Origin: Triparma columacea
Lineage: Eukaryota > Sar > Bolidophyceae > Parmales > Triparmaceae
Assembly: GCA_030267965.1 (NCBI GenBank)
Contig: BRYA01000644.1
Span: 14,665 to 69,225 of the forward strand
Direction of reading: 5' to 3'
Length of the DNA: 54,561 bases
Shown: positions 43,885 to 54,278 of the stretch, piece by piece
Layout of the letters: the number at the start of each line of letters is the position of its first letter
Numbering within the stretch: the first letter of the stretch is position 1
Program-made: the position numbers and the translations under genes
The notes under the pieces: model-generated
The model's database searches: none
What the model was told of the DNA's origin: nothing
The model's input: only the letters and a program-made list of their open reading frames with translations

Positions 43885-46259
43885 ATGTTGGGATTCTGGT
43901 GCCGAGCAGTCTTTGATTTTATCTCCTCCTCCCCCCAAGACCTTTCCTTCCGCGACGGTGACCTCCTAACAATAGTATCCATAGTATCCCGCAACTGGTG
44001 GCACGCCAAGAACGCCGAGGGCAAGCTTGGCTACGTGCCATCCAACTACCTCCAGGTGCTCCCTCAGTACGCGGAGGCCACGATGGAGTGCGAGAGCTTC
44101 GTGGAGGAGATTAAGGTGGACGCCCACGAGAGCAGCCCGAGCGCCCTTCAGATCACCTTCACTAGCAGGGGAACGGACGGTGATTCTGAGAAAGTCTCTC
44201 ACAACATTGTCAAGACAATCTCGAACCTCTCACAGTTCATCAGGGAGCTAAGCCGCACGTTCCCCGAGGCCGGCTTGCCCCTTGAAGTGCCCCCAGATTC
44301 TTCCTGGGGTATACTGCTCCGCAACCTCCACTCGTTCAACTCCACCAAGACCCCTACATCCGCGGACTCCTTCCTCCAGCACCTCGTGACCTTCTCCGCC
44401 ATGAACGGCATGGTATACGCCTGGCTCCAGCCCGGCTCCCCCCGCTCCTCCCGCCCCCGGGTAACCTCAAAGTCCGTCGCCCCCCTTTCCCGTGACAAGC
44501 TCGGTCGCGAGGCAATCCTCCTCCACGACTGGGTTGGCGACCGCGCTAACGGTGAGCTCGCCAACCTCCAGGTAGGGGACCACGTTATAATAGTCCACGA
44601 GCAGAACGACTGGGCGTACTGTAGGAGCTCCCCGGAGAGCAGTGAGACTGGGTACGTACCTTTAATGTACCTTAGGAAGATAGCTAAGGCAGGGGAGTGG
44701 AAGGAGTCAGCCCCACCCGTTCCACCGCATATTAAACTTAACAAGGCAGGGAAACCACCACCGGAGGAAGATTTACTATCATCAACACCCTCGCAATACC
44801 TGGCGACGACGGAGGCGTCTTCGGTGAGCTTCGCGGTTAGGGATTTCACGCTCCAGACAACGGAGGCATTTGACGAGCTCCTTGAAACTGGTTTAACTGT
44901 AGAGGTTACTAAGGAGGGGGAGAAGGGGGGGGAGGTGATCAAGGAGGACTCGGGGGTCACGATGACATGCACGGCTATGAAGTGGGAACCAAGTAGAGGG
45001 GTTGCTAGGAGGTGAGTTTAGGGGGATAGTTGAAGAGAGAAAGAGAGAGAGATATGAGGAGAAAGGGAGAAGGAGGAGGAGGGGGAAACAACAAGGGAAT
45101 GGAACAGCTTCCTTCATTCAACACATTATTAACATCCAGCCCCCCCCCCCACCTTCCACTCCTCCCTCCCAGCTTCGCGAGCACCGACGTGGACCCTAAC
45201 TACGACAGGTTGACTTTCGTGGTTGGTCAGGGTCACGTAACACCCGCTCTCGAGGAAGGTGTCAAGAGGCTCACCGTCGGTGACGAGGCATTTATCGTCG
45301 GGTCCCCAGCTATGGGCTACGGGGACGTAGGACTACCAGGATTCGTGAGCGGGAAGAGCTACGTTATATACGAGGTTAAGGTACTTAGCAGCGTGGGTAA
45401 CGCGGTGGGGGCAGAGTGCTTCGGGCCGGAGGGGCTCGTGGACGGGGAGATTGTTAAGAAGAGGGGGGGGGGAGGTTACGGTGAAGTTGAGGAGACGAGG
45501 CAGTCGGGGATAGGAATCAAGATCGAGGAGAGCGAGAAGAGCGTCAGCAGCAGGGAGAAGATGCCGGTACCAAAGGGTGGCAGGGAGGGAGGGGAGGAGG
45601 AGGTACTCCTAAAGGGGGAGGGAGGGGAGGGGGATGAGGGGGAGGAGGTGGGGGACGGGGCGGACGGAGATATTATGGAACCCCGGAGCAGCAGAGGCAC
45701 GAGCTTGTCAGAGGTCAGAGACAGTCTGGCCACCAACGACTTAATCAAGGGGGTAGAGGGCATGGGGATGGTCATCGGGTTCAACGAAGAAGGGGTTTCC
45801 ACACAGGGCGAAAGTACAGGTGCAACTCTTACTGAGCCCCGTCAACCGGTAACACCCCCCCCCCCGCCGGCACCCAAAGTCAGCAGGAAACCCTTGGCAT
45901 CAGCCGCCGGCATGCCTCGAGGGATGAAGATGGACAACGAAGTCACCCCTCCGCGCCTGGAGATCAACAAAGGGGACAATCACCCTGAAGGAAGCACCCC
46001 CCCGGCCCCGAACACGTTCCCGTCGTCATTCAGGAGGCCGAACATGCCAATATCGCCGTCCGACCAGGTCATGAGCCCAGTTTCAAAGCTCTTCAACAAG
46101 TCAAACGGGGAAGGACTCCGGATGGTCATGAACAGGAAGAGCGCACCGAAACCCATACTGAGCAGCAACCAAGGCAAAAGGGACGGAGAGGACAAGGGGG
46201 AGGAAGGGGAAGAGGGAGAGGACTCGGGGAGAATAAGCCCTTTCATGCCAAGTTTATAA
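43885..46259 (+). CDS. SH3-(PX-like)-SH3-FKBP multidomain protein, two exons
   Basis: Exon 1 43885-45011 and exon 2 45173-46259 join in phase 2 and give 737 residues. SH3-1 at ~5-60 has all hallmarks (AVFDFISSSPQDLSFRDGD, WWHAKN, GYVPSNYLQVL). Residues ~75-190 (SNLSQFIRELSRTFPEAGLP) resemble a PX lipid-binding domain without its Pro-rich loop. SH3-2 at ~210-270 ends GYVPLMYLRKI. An FKBP-type fold spans ~315-455 across the intron (LTFVVGQGHVTPALEEGVKR, VGSPAMGYGDVGLPGF); the active-site Trp position is Ala, so prolyl isomerase activity is doubtful. The C-terminal 280 residues are disordered, Pro/Ser/Glu-rich with short polyproline. A membrane-linked scaffold similar in logic to Bem1 or phagocyte-oxidase organisers is inferred. 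The combination with FKBP is one I do not know from described proteins. Confidence 0.8.
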
Positions 46260-46313
46260 ACGAGAAAAGTACGTGGAAAAGAGAGTCTGTTTTTTATGCA
46301 ATCCGTAGCGGCC

Positions 46314-47345
46314 TTAAGGGTGGCGCTTGAAGTGTTTCGAAACATCGATGAACCAATCAATCTCCTCCTCAGCAACGTTGAGGAATCTCTTCTTCGTTTC
46401 AACATTGTCTAAATCAAGGTCCTCCTTCAACCTTACCCTCTGAAGAGATAAGTTCTTGTAGCTTCTGAAGTAGACAGAGAGGTTCGTGTGGTCGTAGATC
46501 ATTCCCCAGACGGTGTGATCAGCGTTGCCCTCCCCCTCGCCACTGTCAGTACCAAACTGGTTGCCGATTGGGATCGTTACTGCATTCAAGAGCGCCGTCG
46601 CCTTGGTAATAAGATCGCGGTAAGAGTAGGGCGCCTCTAAACCGGTCTTGAGAGAATGAAGCCGAAGGAATCGTTCCTCCGGGTAGAAGGAGCCCGGGGT
46701 TGGAATGGATGGGAGGGCAAGGCCCTTCTTCCATTCAAAATGTTTGATGTTTTCGACGTGCCAATCGTAAACTGGTTCATTCGTCATGATGCCAGGGTGG
46801 GAAGGCTTGCCGTTGTTCTTATCAACCCAGACCTGGGTGGACTCGTCCATGAACTCGACGACAATCGAGGATCCGGTCGCATCACGTAGGGAGAAGTGCT
46901 GAGCGAATTCATTAGGTCCATACACGCTGTGTGTTCCACCGACATCTAAAGCGGAAGAAACTTCGTCGACGGTGGAGAAGGCCTTAAGGACCCAGTCGCA
47001 GAAGAAACCGACCATTACCCCCTCGCGATCGTCGTCCTCACCAGGCTTGGGGGGGTACGAAGTCTTAAGGAGGGTCTGCATATCGCAAGACAACCCCTCC
47101 GTGTTCATCCCTGCAGCTATTCCGTGCCTTATTCCAATACTGTCAAAGTGGCGCGAGGTCGGGTACACCCCAAGGTAGCCCAAAGTGGACTCGGTGGGGG
47201 GATACGTTATGAACTCAAAATCTGTCCAGCTTCCAAGGTCCATGGTTCGAGCATGAACAACAGCGAGATCGTTCTTTGGCATGGCCACATTAGAGCATGC
47301 ACTTGTCACCGCCAAAGTAAGGACGAAGGACAGAAGAAGGAGCAT
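46314..47345 (-). CDS. Secreted choloylglycine-hydrolase-family Ntn hydrolase
   Basis: Linear amide C-N hydrolase (family C59: bile-salt hydrolases, penicillin V acylases, N-acyl-homoserine-lactone acylases). 343 residues, one exon. Signal peptide MLLLLSFVLTLAVTSA is followed directly by CSNVAMPKND, so cleavage would expose Cys17 as the catalytic N-terminal nucleophile, as the family requires. VVHARTMDLG supplies the conserved Arg and Asp; VMTNEP-like IMTNEPVYDWHVEN carries the conserved Asn, and the C-terminal part has GMIYDHTNLSVYFRSYKN. Substrate is unknown; a secreted acylase acting on bacterial signals or N-acyl amino acids is an attractive inference. Convergent with the SH3-FKBP gene, 54 bp between stops. 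Confidence 0.88.
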   Translation of the reverse strand: MLLLLSFVLTLAVTSACSNVAMPKNDLAVVHARTMDLGSWTDFEFITYPPTESTLGYLGVYPTSRHFDSIGIRHGIAAGMNTEGLSCDMQTLLKTSYPPKPGEDDDREGVMVGFFCDWVLKAFSTVDEVSSALDVGGTHSVYGPNEFAQHFSLRDATGSSIVVEFMDESTQVWVDKNNGKPSHPGIMTNEPVYDWHVENIKHFEWKKGLALPSIPTPGSFYPEERFLRLHSLKTGLEAPYSYRDLITKATALLNAVTIPIGNQFGTDSGEGEGNADHTVWGMIYDHTNLSVYFRSYKNLSLQRVRLKEDLDLDNVETKKRFLNVAEEEIDWFIDVSKHFKRHP

Positions 47346-47992
47346 GATTTAGCAAAGTGTATTGACTTTCGAGGTTCGAGAATTCGGTCCTTTCTATATA
47401 ACACGTGAGTGGATTAAAAGCGCGCGAACAACCCTATAACAGAAGCAGTTAATTAGCCCTCTTTTGACCCAGCCCAAGCGCGCGAACAACCCTATAACAG
47501 AAGCAGTTAATTAGCCCTCTTTTGACCCAGCCCTGAGCGCTGAGCAATTATAATTGAGGAGACATATTTTATTGTCTTGGCGAGTTATAAGAACAATAAA
47601 TTACATTCTTCTTCACACTGCTGTTATCCTTTACTTATTACTCCACACCTCAAGATATTTGGATCACCCGTGTGACTGTGAGAGCTTTAGAGCAGGGCAT
47701 TCTCGAGTCATTTGGAACAGGGACTTTGTGAAGAAGTGGAGTGGATAGGGACGATACAAGGTGAGTTTCTGTATAGAAGGCGAAGGCGGAGGACGGATTG
47801 TTAGGGAGGGAGGAGACGGGGGCCGAGGGGAGGGAGGAAGGACACAACAGCATGGCCCACTTCCTTCATTGGGACCCCTGAGAAATTAAAAGAATATTGC
47901 GGGCAGCAGCGGCGACGTACATGCGCAAATTGTATTCATCTCGGCTCACTCAACATCTTCATCGTGTTTGCCCCTCACGCTTTCGCAGGCTG
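47346..47992. promoter_or_regulatory. Divergent promoter region with a 58-bp tandem duplication
   Basis: 647 bp between the Ntn-hydrolase ATG and the large START gene. Includes the duplication 47418-47533 and a probable acceptor TTTCGCAG (47981-47988) just before ATG 47993, suggesting a 5' UTR intron of the plus-strand gene. Confidence 0.45.
47418..47533. repeat. 58-bp direct tandem duplication
   Basis: AAGCGCGCGAACAACCCTAT... up to ...TTTTGACCCAGCCC occurs at 47418-47475 and again, with no differences visible, at 47476-47533. It lies 73 bp upstream of the Ntn-hydrolase start, so it duplicates probable promoter sequence. Confidence 0.92.
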
Positions 47993-50900
47993 ATGACCGA
48001 CAGTGAGATGGATCTAACCATTCTCCTGAAGCAGAGGGACAAGGAGATAGCTGGATTGAAGGCCAACTTAAGGGCAACGAGAGCTCAACATACTGCCGAT
48101 CTTGCATCTACAGCATCGTCAGCCAACAACCTTGTTGCTGCCATCAAGCGCACTGCGCACGTTGGCACAGCTGCTGACATTGTTAGTGCTGCAACTGACC
48201 TTGCTGTCCTCCTTGCGGCCGCCGCTGATTCCGCCGCGGATCAGTCTGCTGTTGTCGGACATGCTATCGACGATGTCGTTGTCGTCGATGCGGTGAAACA
48301 CCGTGCCATTGCTGCCGAGGCTGCCGCTGATGTCGTCAAGTCTGCAAATGACTGTGCTGTCAACCTTGGGGCAACTGCTGATATTGATAGGCCTTATGGA
48401 GACGTCGGACGAGGTAAGTTCGCGTAGGGGGTGGGATGGGAAGGAGTGAAAACAGAGTGGTTGTTGGCAAGCCTGTTGAAATGATTCCAAAAAGCTAAAA
48501 AAACATCAACATTTCCACACCCGCAGAATCTGAAAATGATCATGGGGAAGCCAGACGAGGTGAGTGAGCGTCGAGCGCTCAAGGAGAAAAAGAATATCTT
48601 TATACTTTAGGAGGGGTGGGAGATGTGTGGGAGGACAAGATGAATTTGCCACTTTTGCTCACTTTTCCCTCTTTGTCGTTTCCTCTGCAGCAACTGAAAT
48701 GTCTCACGAGGACGCCGGACGAGGTGAGTTGTGCGTTGAGCGCCGGAAGAAAGAAAGGACAATTTAATACTCTAGGCGAGAGCGGGAGAGTCGCGGGAGG
48801 ACGCGTTGAAACTTTGTAATTTTTTCTCACACTTGCAACAATGTTTGTCCCCTTTGCAGTCGCTAAATCTAAAAGCTCTCAGGAGGACGCTGGACGAGAC
48901 CAAGGTAAGTTCGTTTCAGGGGGTTGTAGGGGAGGAGACACTTGATTTTCTACACGGAATCGAGGAGCACGCGCTGAAATCTATTCATTTTGACTAACAA
49001 ATGCCATATTAGCTATTACCGCAGACTCTGAAAATGGTCACGAGGACGCCGGACGAGGTGAGTTGTGCGTTGAGAGCAGGGAAAGGAAAAATACATTTTA
49101 ATACTCTAGGGGAGAGCGGGGGAGTCGTGGGAGGGCGCGTTGAAACTTTGTAGTTTTTTCTCACCGCCTGCGTGCGGAACATGCGGAGCCGTTTGTGGAG
49201 GACCTGGCCCTCGGCAACGAGCTCAACGGGCGGCGGCCACGGCACACGCGCGCGCGCGCTGGTCTGCGGCGACCACATGGGACCGTCTCTGGCGACCGCG
49301 TGGGTTCCGTCTGCGGCGACCGCCTGGGACGCTTCTGCGGCGACCGCATGGGACGCTTCTGCGGCTTTCGCGTGGGGCGCTTGATATGCTACACAGAAAC
49401 AAGGAGCACGCATGGAAATCTTTTCATGTTGACTCACAAACACCATGATCGCCATTACCGCAGACTCCAAAAACCGCCACGAGGACGTGGAACGAGGTAA
49501 GTTGTGCGTTGAGAGCGGGGAAAGGAAAAAAACATTTCAATACTCTAGGGGAGAGCGGGAGAGTTGCGGGAGGGCGCGTTGAAACTTTGTAGTTTTTTCT
49601 CACTGCCTGCGTGTGGAACGTGCGGAGCCATTTGCGGAGGGCCTGGCCCTCTGCGTCAAGCTCGACGGGCGGTGGCCGCGGCGCACGCGCGCGCGCACCG
49701 GTCTGCGGCGACCGCATGGGATCCGTCCCCGGCGACCGCATGGGTTCCGTCTGCGGCGACCGGTGGGGCGCTTCTACGGCGACCGCATGCATCATCGAGT
49801 GGAATTCTTTTTCATTTTGACTTACAAACGCCATAATCGCAATATCCGCAGACTCTGAAAATGGTCATGAGGACGCCGCCGGTCTGGTTGCGGACAGTAA
49901 TAATGTTAGTGCCGTGCTGCCGTCCGCCGGCCGTCCGACTGCTGCTTCGACCGTACCAATGAATCCTGACAGCTTTGTAAACGTTGCAAAGACGGAGGAG
50001 GAAATCGAAAGATTAGCGAACCTCGTCAACGCTCAAGGGATAGAAATTGCCGAACTCAAGGCATCCGCGGTAAGGGTTGCCGCCGAACACCTCGTTGAGA
50101 TTAAGAACCTCAAAGATATCAACGACAAGTTGATGAAGGAGAACGATGTGCTCAGGGCTGCTGCAGAAGAGATGGGCACTGCAGCCCTTGCAAAAGCTTC
50201 TTCTTTAACATACTCAGAGGACTACAAGCGAATTGTTACTGAAGATTACGGTAACGGGGGGCTTGACGAAGAAGAGGATATCGTACGCGACATGGACGAC
50301 GATGTCGAGATCAGGCATGTTGAGACTGATGGAGGTGGAAAGGAGGGGCGGACAACATCCGGAGGCACTGCTCAGGACGGTGTGCCAAAAGAACGCCCTA
50401 AAATCAAGAGCAACGACGAGATTGACAAGGAGGCACTCATGGCCCTCGCAAATATAATAAAGAACGAGCCTCAAAATTATACCGACGAGGAGGAGGAGGC
50501 AATCAAGGAGGGCAAGGAGTTCTACATGAGTTGCAAGGCAAGCAAGAAATTCAAAAACTTGAAGAGTCCAGATCCCAAGGTGAAAATGAAGTTTGTCCAT
50601 CTTGAGGGAGACTCTCTTGGCGTCGGGTTTTGCGAAACAGTCGTCGATGCTTCACTTTCAGAATGTGTTGCATACGAGTTCATCAAGGATTCAAGGGAGG
50701 AACAGTCCAAGCTTGGAAAGGAGTACAAGGCGATCAAAACAAAGAAACTTAACGATCACTCACAGCTGTACTTGCAAAGGAAAAACCTTGGGGTACGAGG
50801 ATTATCTGATAGGGAGTTGAGGAGAATTGGTATGTGGAAGTTTGAGGAGGGAGGAAGGAAGTGTTGGACAGTGTACAAAGACACCAACCTGTTGGATAAT

Positions 50901-53900
50901 GCCTTCCCATTAAGCTCTGGGACTGTTCTTGCATCTGCAACAACGACATGGATGTTTGAAGCGCTACCAACTGATAAGGGAACCCCTCAGTGTCACATCA
51001 CATTTGCCTCCAGGGTTGATATCAAGAGTTCTGTGCCAACATTTGTAATGAATCGCTTGTCATCTAATTATGCAAAGGTGATAGTTGACATCAGGAACAA
51101 GTTTGCAAAAACTGATGAAGAAAAGGACTCAATTACACTAGAGTTGCTTGCCAAAGTTATAAAAAATGAGCAGCAAACTTATACAGAAGAGGAAGAGAAG
51201 GCTATCAGGAGTGCAAAGGAGTTCTACAAGAAGTGCAAGGAAGGAATTGGGGCGTATGAACTCGAAAGCCCTGATGAGAAAGTTGAGATGGGGGGCTCCC
51301 ATGTAGATGGAGATTCCCATGGTGTTGCCATAGCAACCACAATAGTAGATGCGAGTGTTTATGAATGCGCAGCACATCGGATTGTAGATCTCAACAGCCG
51401 CTATACAATGAAAACTCTAAAACAATATGGTATAGTTGACTTCACTGTGAAGAACATCAACAATCACTCACTATACTACTTTTCCACAAGAGATCTTGGC
51501 ATTCCTGGATTTTCTTACAGGGACTTCAGAACCAAGGTGACATGGAAAAGGGAAACCGTGGATGGCAGAGATGTTGTGTGGATTAATACCCAGAGCACAG
51601 ATGACTTGACAAAAGAACACCCTGTCAAGTTTGGCCATGTTGTTGGCACTGTGCACACAATCTGGATGTTTGAATCTTTACCTCAATTGGGTGGTGTCCC
51701 ACAAACAAGAACTACACTGCAAACACAAGCAGACTTTCACAGCCTCATACCCAACGCAGTCATGGACAAGTTGGGTACAAAGTTCCTAACTGCTGCATCA
51801 CGATTGCGCAAAAAATTCGATATGACTAATGAAATTGACAAGCCAAGGAGGATGGAGATTGTCAAGAAGATGAAATATCTCAAGGTGAGGGGTGACACAA
51901 AACTCTTACCACTGTTTGACATGATCAGAGCAACTGTTGGTGCAGAAGGAGGAGGAAAGAGCTGGGGAATGATCTCAGTTACCTTGAGGATAGGCTTTGA
52001 GGAGGCAGCAGCATACTTTTGGGATGTGGACAGGCTTCAGACTAAGGGCTTAGTGAGGGAATCTGCAAATGTAGGTAACGACTTTGATCTAGAGGTCAAA
52101 GCAAAGGAGTGCATCAAAACAACTTTGCAGAGCTTCAATGTGAACTTTGTCTCAAAGATGCGTTTGTATAGAGCAGATAAGAGCACTCTTGTTATCATGA
52201 GTGAAGCAATCAAAGAGAGAGGGTTGCAGTCTCAGGCAAGAGAAGATTTTGCAGTAAGATTTTGCAGGGTTGGTAAAAAAGAGACCAAGATAAATATTGT
52301 CACAAGGCTGGAGCTGGGAAAAGAGATCACAAAGGGGGCTGCAAAGACCAGCGCTAACCGGCGCCTTGAGGTTGGTAGTCATGGTGCCATGTACTTTGAT
52401 AATCTTTTAAGCAGCTCAGAAGCTAATGAAGAGGATGGCAGGAGATTTGGAGATCAGTTGATGTCAAGGCTCAAAGAGATGAAAGTGGGAGGTAGTAAGG
52501 ATGAGGTAGTAAAGGAATTTTTAACAAAGAATAGGGCAATGAAAGAGCTTGAGAAGCAAAACAGGTTTGTCAAAACAATGTTGTGCGCGATCGTGAGAAA
52601 TAAGCTCAGAAGACGAGCAACACATGAAGGAGAAGTTGGGAGTATGGAGGAAGCAAGAGGCTTGGAGATTGGAAGTACACTGAAAGTTATCACAATGACA
52701 ACACAAACGGCAATGCATGCTGTAGACGAGTGGGCCCATCAATACACTGAAGTACAAGAAGTAATGAGAGAATACAAATGGTTCAGACCTATGGTTGAGA
52801 CAATTGCTGTGAATCTATTTAAGAACTCAAAGATTGGCTTGAAGGCAAGAGTCACTGTTGGTGCTGTCACAAGTATGGCTGATTTGCTCACTGATGTGTA
52901 TGTGACATACATGTTTTGGAGCGATGAGAAGTATGGGTACTTTAGGGCATCTTTGGCAAGCTTGATGGCGTCCATAGGGATACAGATGCTTTTTGTTTGG
53001 GGACAAAACAGAAAGTTTGGGATCAAGAGGCTACTTAGGGAATGGTTTCCTATTTTGATAGGGTTCAAGCCTGGAGTTGATGCTTACAGAGTTGCAACTG
53101 GAGCACAACAAGAGGTTGGGGCTGCAGTGGACCCAAAGTTTGAGTTGGCATTTATGAAATGCACTGAGATGTTTGCTGAGGCAATTCCTGGAGTCATCAT
53201 CCAACTTATGGCGATAGCAACCAGTGACAAAGATGATATTGGGACTTCAGCATGGCTTTCAGTTGCAGTGTCAGCAAGTACAACAGGCTTTGCCTCTGCA
53301 ACAATTAGTTATGACTGGGACACAGACCCTACTGCAAGAAAAGAAACACCAGCCTTCTATGGGTATATACCTGCAAAAGCAAGTAAGAGAGCAGTAGTGT
53401 TTGTGTCAATGTTGTTGTTGACAGCGGGGATGCTTTTAATAAGATGTACAACAATAGTTCTTCTTGGGTTGATGGGAGGTAGTTGGGCATTTCTCTACAT
53501 TGGAGTCGATCTTGGTCTGTATGTGTTGGTGAAGATATTAAGGGGAGACTTTTGGTACTGGATACCATTTGGGGGTAACTTAGAAATTGTGATGAGTATT
53601 CTATTCAGAGTGATTCCAAAGATTGTTATAGACTTCACATCAATTGTGCAGTTTAGACATCCTAATGAAATTGGGGGAGCCTATTGGTTGTTTGGGCTTT
53701 TGTTTACAATGGTAAGTCTACCAGTGCCAATATTCATAGCTTCACCTTATATTGATGAGAGAGCTATTGATATTGCATCATCAATTATGAACTATTTCAT
53801 ACCAATAACTACCCTATGCTTTGTTGTCTTCTTTTGGAACATTGAGAGGAAGTACTTGCACACCTTCTGGAGCACACAAAGATCAAAAGATATGTCAATG

Positions 53901-54278
53901 GCATATTTCCTTGAAGGAGAAAGTGATAAAGTAAAGTTTCTAGTCCTTAATCACTCAAGGCATCATTGGGTCTCAATTGAAGGGGAAATTAAGAAATGGG
54001 TTGAGTTGAACTGGGCAAAGTGGGAAGAGGAGAAACCAGACTGGTTTACTGACAATATGAAAGCTTTGGTGCCTGTAGAGTATATTCCAGCAGATGGAGA
54101 TGCTAGAAGGAGAGAAAGTGTAAGGAGAGCAAGTGTAGATGCTGGAGCTGAGGGTGGTCTAGGAAATGCTGTGAGAGCAAGTATTAGACGAGCAAGTGTT
54201 GGAGGCGCTAATGGTGGAGATATTATAAGGGTAGGAGGTGGGGAGGCTAAAGTAAGCAGTGTAATGCCGAAAGGATGA
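47993..54278 (+). CDS. Large START-repeat/multi-pass membrane protein with mini-exon array
   Basis: Exons 47993-48413, 48527-48559, 48691-48723, 48860-48904, 49025-49057, 49464-49496 and 49852-54278 are all phase 1 and give 1674 residues. The start has a coiled coil (ILLKQRDKEIAGLKANLRAT) and an Ala-rich helix region. The five mini-exons each encode 11-15 residues of a repeat such as DSENGHEDAGR. After a second coiled coil come three ~240-residue START/Bet v1-like units (~383-624, ~625-859, ~860-1070), recognisable by the paired pattern of VDASxxECxA and WMFExLP in the first two. Residues ~1190-1540 form 8-10 membrane segments with ADLLTDVYVTYMFW and EMFAEAIPGVIIQLMAI, similar in layout to XK-related proteins. 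The tail has four RR(A/E)S-type sites. Lipid binding coupled to membrane lipid movement is inferred. Similar START-plus-membrane proteins form large families in some stramenopiles. Confidence 0.85.
48414..49851 (+). repeat. Mini-exon/intron tandem array
   Basis: Five short exons with homologous introns. Introns after the exons at 48691, 49025 and 49464 share TTGTGCGTTGAG at the donor and CGCGTTGAAACTTTGTA further in; those at 49058-49463 and 49497-49851 are near duplicates over most of their length. Exons at 48691, 49025 and 49852 share the core GAGGACGCCGG. Confidence 0.85.
49262..49380 (+). repeat. 21-bp GC-rich intronic minisatellite
   Basis: CTGCGGCGACCGCATGGGAC-like units are repeated about five times inside an intron of the START gene; a second block of the same unit lies at about 49700-49790 in the next intron. 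Their antisense translation gives Arg/Ser/Pro-repeat frames that are not genes. Confidence 0.8.

Noticed and set aside
47554..47748. Small plus-strand frame upstream of the START gene
   Set aside because: Composition unlike coding sequence here and it lies in the likely promoter/5' UTR.
49161..49834. Arg/Ser/Pro-repeat frames on both strands
   Set aside because: They come from the 21-bp intronic minisatellite.
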